Below are positions 6,840-7,845 of a stretch of DNA of 7,845 bases, in pieces (the first letter of the stretch is position 1; the number at the start of each line of letters is the position of its first letter). This stretch comes from Chloroflexota bacterium (GTDB lineage: Bacteria; Chloroflexota; Anaerolineae; Anaerolineales; Villigracilaceae): the NCBI GenBank assembly GCA_021823555.1, contig JAKANW010000112.1, positions 1 to 7,845 of the forward strand, read 5' to 3'. A model generated the notes under the pieces. It was not told where the DNA came from and did no database searches. It saw only the letters and a list, made by a program, of their open reading frames with translations. The translations under genes and the position numbers were made by a program.

Positions 6840-7845
6840 TTACGCTTCCGAGAGAACGGCGCGTATGGCCTGGCAGACTGCCTCCACCTGTTCCTCGGCC
6901 ATCACACCGCTGAACGGGATGGCCAGCCCGCGCCGTCCCAGGTCTTCGGTCACGGGGAAGTCGCCCTCGCGCCAACCGAAGCGTTCGGCCATGTATGGCT
7001 GCAGGTGGATCGGCAGGAAGTATGGGCGGACGGGAATACCGCGTGCATCGAGTTTCTTTGCAATCGCGTCGCGGTTTAGTTTTGCGTCAAAGCGGATGAC
7101 ATAGACGAACCACGACATGCGCGTCGTGGACGGTTCAACGTACGGAACTTCCACGCCCGGAATTTCGGACAGCCTCGCTTCGTACCAGGCCGCCGCCTGT
7201 TCCCGTTTCGTCAGCAATTCCTCCAGCCTGTGCATTTGCGCTTCGCCCAGTGCGGCTGACATCTCATCAATGCGATAGTTGTAGCCCAGGTAGGTATGCT
7301 GCAGCCACGTGTCGCCGGGAGCGCGTCCTTGGTTGCGCAGGGCGCGCATGAAGTCCGCGGCTTTGTCATCGTTGGTGACGATCACACCGCCTTCGCCGGT
7401 GGTGATCTGTTTGTTGGGGTAGAACGCAAACACGCCAAAGTCACCCAATGTCCCCGCCTGCCTGCCTTTGTACGTCGCGCCGAGCGCTTCACAGGAATCC
7501 TCGATGACCTTCAGGCCATGTTCCTTCGCCACAACACGGATCGCGTCCATGTCGGCAGGCTGGCCAAAGACATCCACGGGCAGGATGGCTTTTAGCATGT
7601 TCGATGGTCGAGTAGCGTTCTTTGTGTATCGAGACTCGTGTTGCGTGTTGCGTGGGAGATATTTTTCGATGTTGTGTGCTGCGTCTGCGACGAGTTCGGG
7701 GTTGATATTTCCCGTGCGCGGGTCAATATCCACAAAGACGGGGACCGCATTTTCGAACAACAGCACATTCGACGAAGCCACGAACGAAAACGGCGTGGTA
7801 ATGACCAGGTCGCCCGGGCCGATTCCCGCCGCGCGGATGCACAGA
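6840..7845 (-). CDS. DegT/DnrJ/EryC1/StrS-family PLP aminotransferase, 5' end cut by window
   Basis: These cytoplasmic enzymes transfer an amino group, usually from glutamate, to keto-sugar nucleotides. They thereby make amino sugars for surface polysaccharide, glycoprotein or glycolipid. About 334 residues are visible and the frame is open to the right edge (…GIGPGDLVITTPFSFVASSN), so roughly the first 50-60 residues are missing. Counting from codon 7842-7844: ITTPFSFVASSN (15-26), VFVDIDPRTGNINPEL (36-51), AILPVDVFGQPADMD (86-100), and VIEDSCEALGATYKG (113-127) with D116 expected to bind the PLP ring nitrogen. FYPNKQITTGEGG (141-153) follows, with K145 as the Schiff-base lysine, then GYNYRIDEMSAALG; GIPVRPYF and EDLGRRGLAIPFSGVM lie in the C-terminal half. 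EDSCEALGA resembles perosamine-type and PseC-like members, but the substrate is unproven. An extra segment of about 22-27 residues (about 57-83) lies where relatives have a short loop; it is encoded by repeat DNA (7601-7654). It is the first visible gene of the operon. Confidence 0.93.
   Translation of the reverse strand, partial: LCIRAAGIGPGDLVITTPFSFVASSNVLLFENAVPVFVDIDPRTGNINPELVADAAHNIEKYLPRNTQHESRYTKNATRPSNMLKAILPVDVFGQPADMDAIRVVAKEHGLKVIEDSCEALGATYKGRQAGTLGDFGVFAFYPNKQITTGEGGVIVTNDDKAADFMRALRNQGRAPGDTWLQHTYLGYNYRIDEMSAALGEAQMHRLEELLTKREQAAAWYEARLSEIPGVEVPYVEPSTTRMSWFVYVIRFDAKLNRDAIAKKLDARGIPVRPYFLPIHLQPYMAERFGWREGDFPVTEDLGRRGLAIPFSGVMAEEQVEAVCQAIRAVLSEA
7601..7638. repeat. REP-like palindromic element inside the aminotransferase gene
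   Basis: On the + strand GGTCGAGTAGCG (7606-7617) and, after a short loop, TGTATCGAGACTCG (7625-7638) form an imperfect inverted repeat with TCGAG/CTCGA cores. From memory it resembles dispersed elements of the form GGTCTCGATACG…CGCTACTCGACC seen in several bacterial phyla. Here it is translated in frame with no stop codon. The arms are seen directly; membership of a repeat family is recalled, not searched. Confidence 0.6.
7637..7654. repeat. Short tandem repeat, 7-base unit CGTGTTG
   Basis: CGTGTTG CGTGTTG CGTG gives about 2.6 copies of a 7-base unit directly beside the palindrome. Seven is not a multiple of three, so loss or gain of one unit would break the aminotransferase frame. Confidence 0.7.

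Noticed and set aside
6826..6975. 50-residue N-terminal extension of the PH-like membrane protein
   Set aside because: It overlaps the 3' part of the aminotransferase gene in another frame and is Arg/Gly-rich. The ATG at 6825 leads straight into a normal membrane protein N-terminus.
1..7845. CRISPR array, tRNA/rRNA genes, insertion sequence, toxin-antitoxin or phage-defence genes
   Set aside because: I looked for regularly spaced repeats, cloverleaf arms, transposase motifs and small paired genes on both strands and found none.

Overview
The window is ordinary-density bacterial DNA of moderately high GC content (judged by eye, not calculated). It holds seven protein genes and almost no spare sequence. 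The closest fit I can suggest for the organism is a member of the Chloroflexota, class Anaerolineae. That rests on protein character (TGS-domain nucleoside kinase, secernin-type C69 peptidase, DUF92 protein) and on short palindromic repeats in the gaps and inside one gene. It is an impression that only a database search can confirm.

Left block, + strand: a ketopantoate-reductase-type oxidoreductase whose N-terminal Rossmann motif lies off the left edge (3-974). A 93-base gap filled with hairpins follows (975-1067). Then comes a 571-residue nucleoside (uridine) kinase with N-terminal domains resembling threonyl-tRNA synthetase (1068-2783). Its end overlaps by 10 bases the end of the next, oppositely oriented gene.

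Middle, - strand: a 449-residue C69-family (secernin/PepD-like) Ntn-hydrolase with its nucleophile cysteine at position 2 and a strong ribosome binding site (2774-4123). The 221-base gap behind it (4124-4344) carries a candidate promoter and a 19-base palindrome over the -35 region.

Right block, - strand, read from the right edge leftwards: a DegT/DnrJ-type PLP-dependent sugar aminotransferase (6840 to beyond the edge), a five-helix membrane protein with a bacterial PH-like domain (5917-6825), a DUF92 membrane protein related to the phytyl-phosphate kinase VTE6 family (5100-5915), and a class I SAM methyltransferase (4345-5103). Junctions of 14 bases, 1 base and a 4-base ATGA overlap make a single transcript very likely. 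The mix of aminotransferase, polytopic membrane proteins and methyltransferase would suit cell-envelope or isoprenoid/glycolipid metabolism, but no substrate can be read from the sequence.

The most unusual features are: a palindromic repeat plus a 7-base tandem repeat apparently inserted in frame in the aminotransferase gene; loss of all four editing-site residues in the ThrRS-like part of the kinase; and the hairpin-packed spacer between the two + strand genes. I saw no RNA genes, CRISPR array, insertion sequence, phage genes or defence system.
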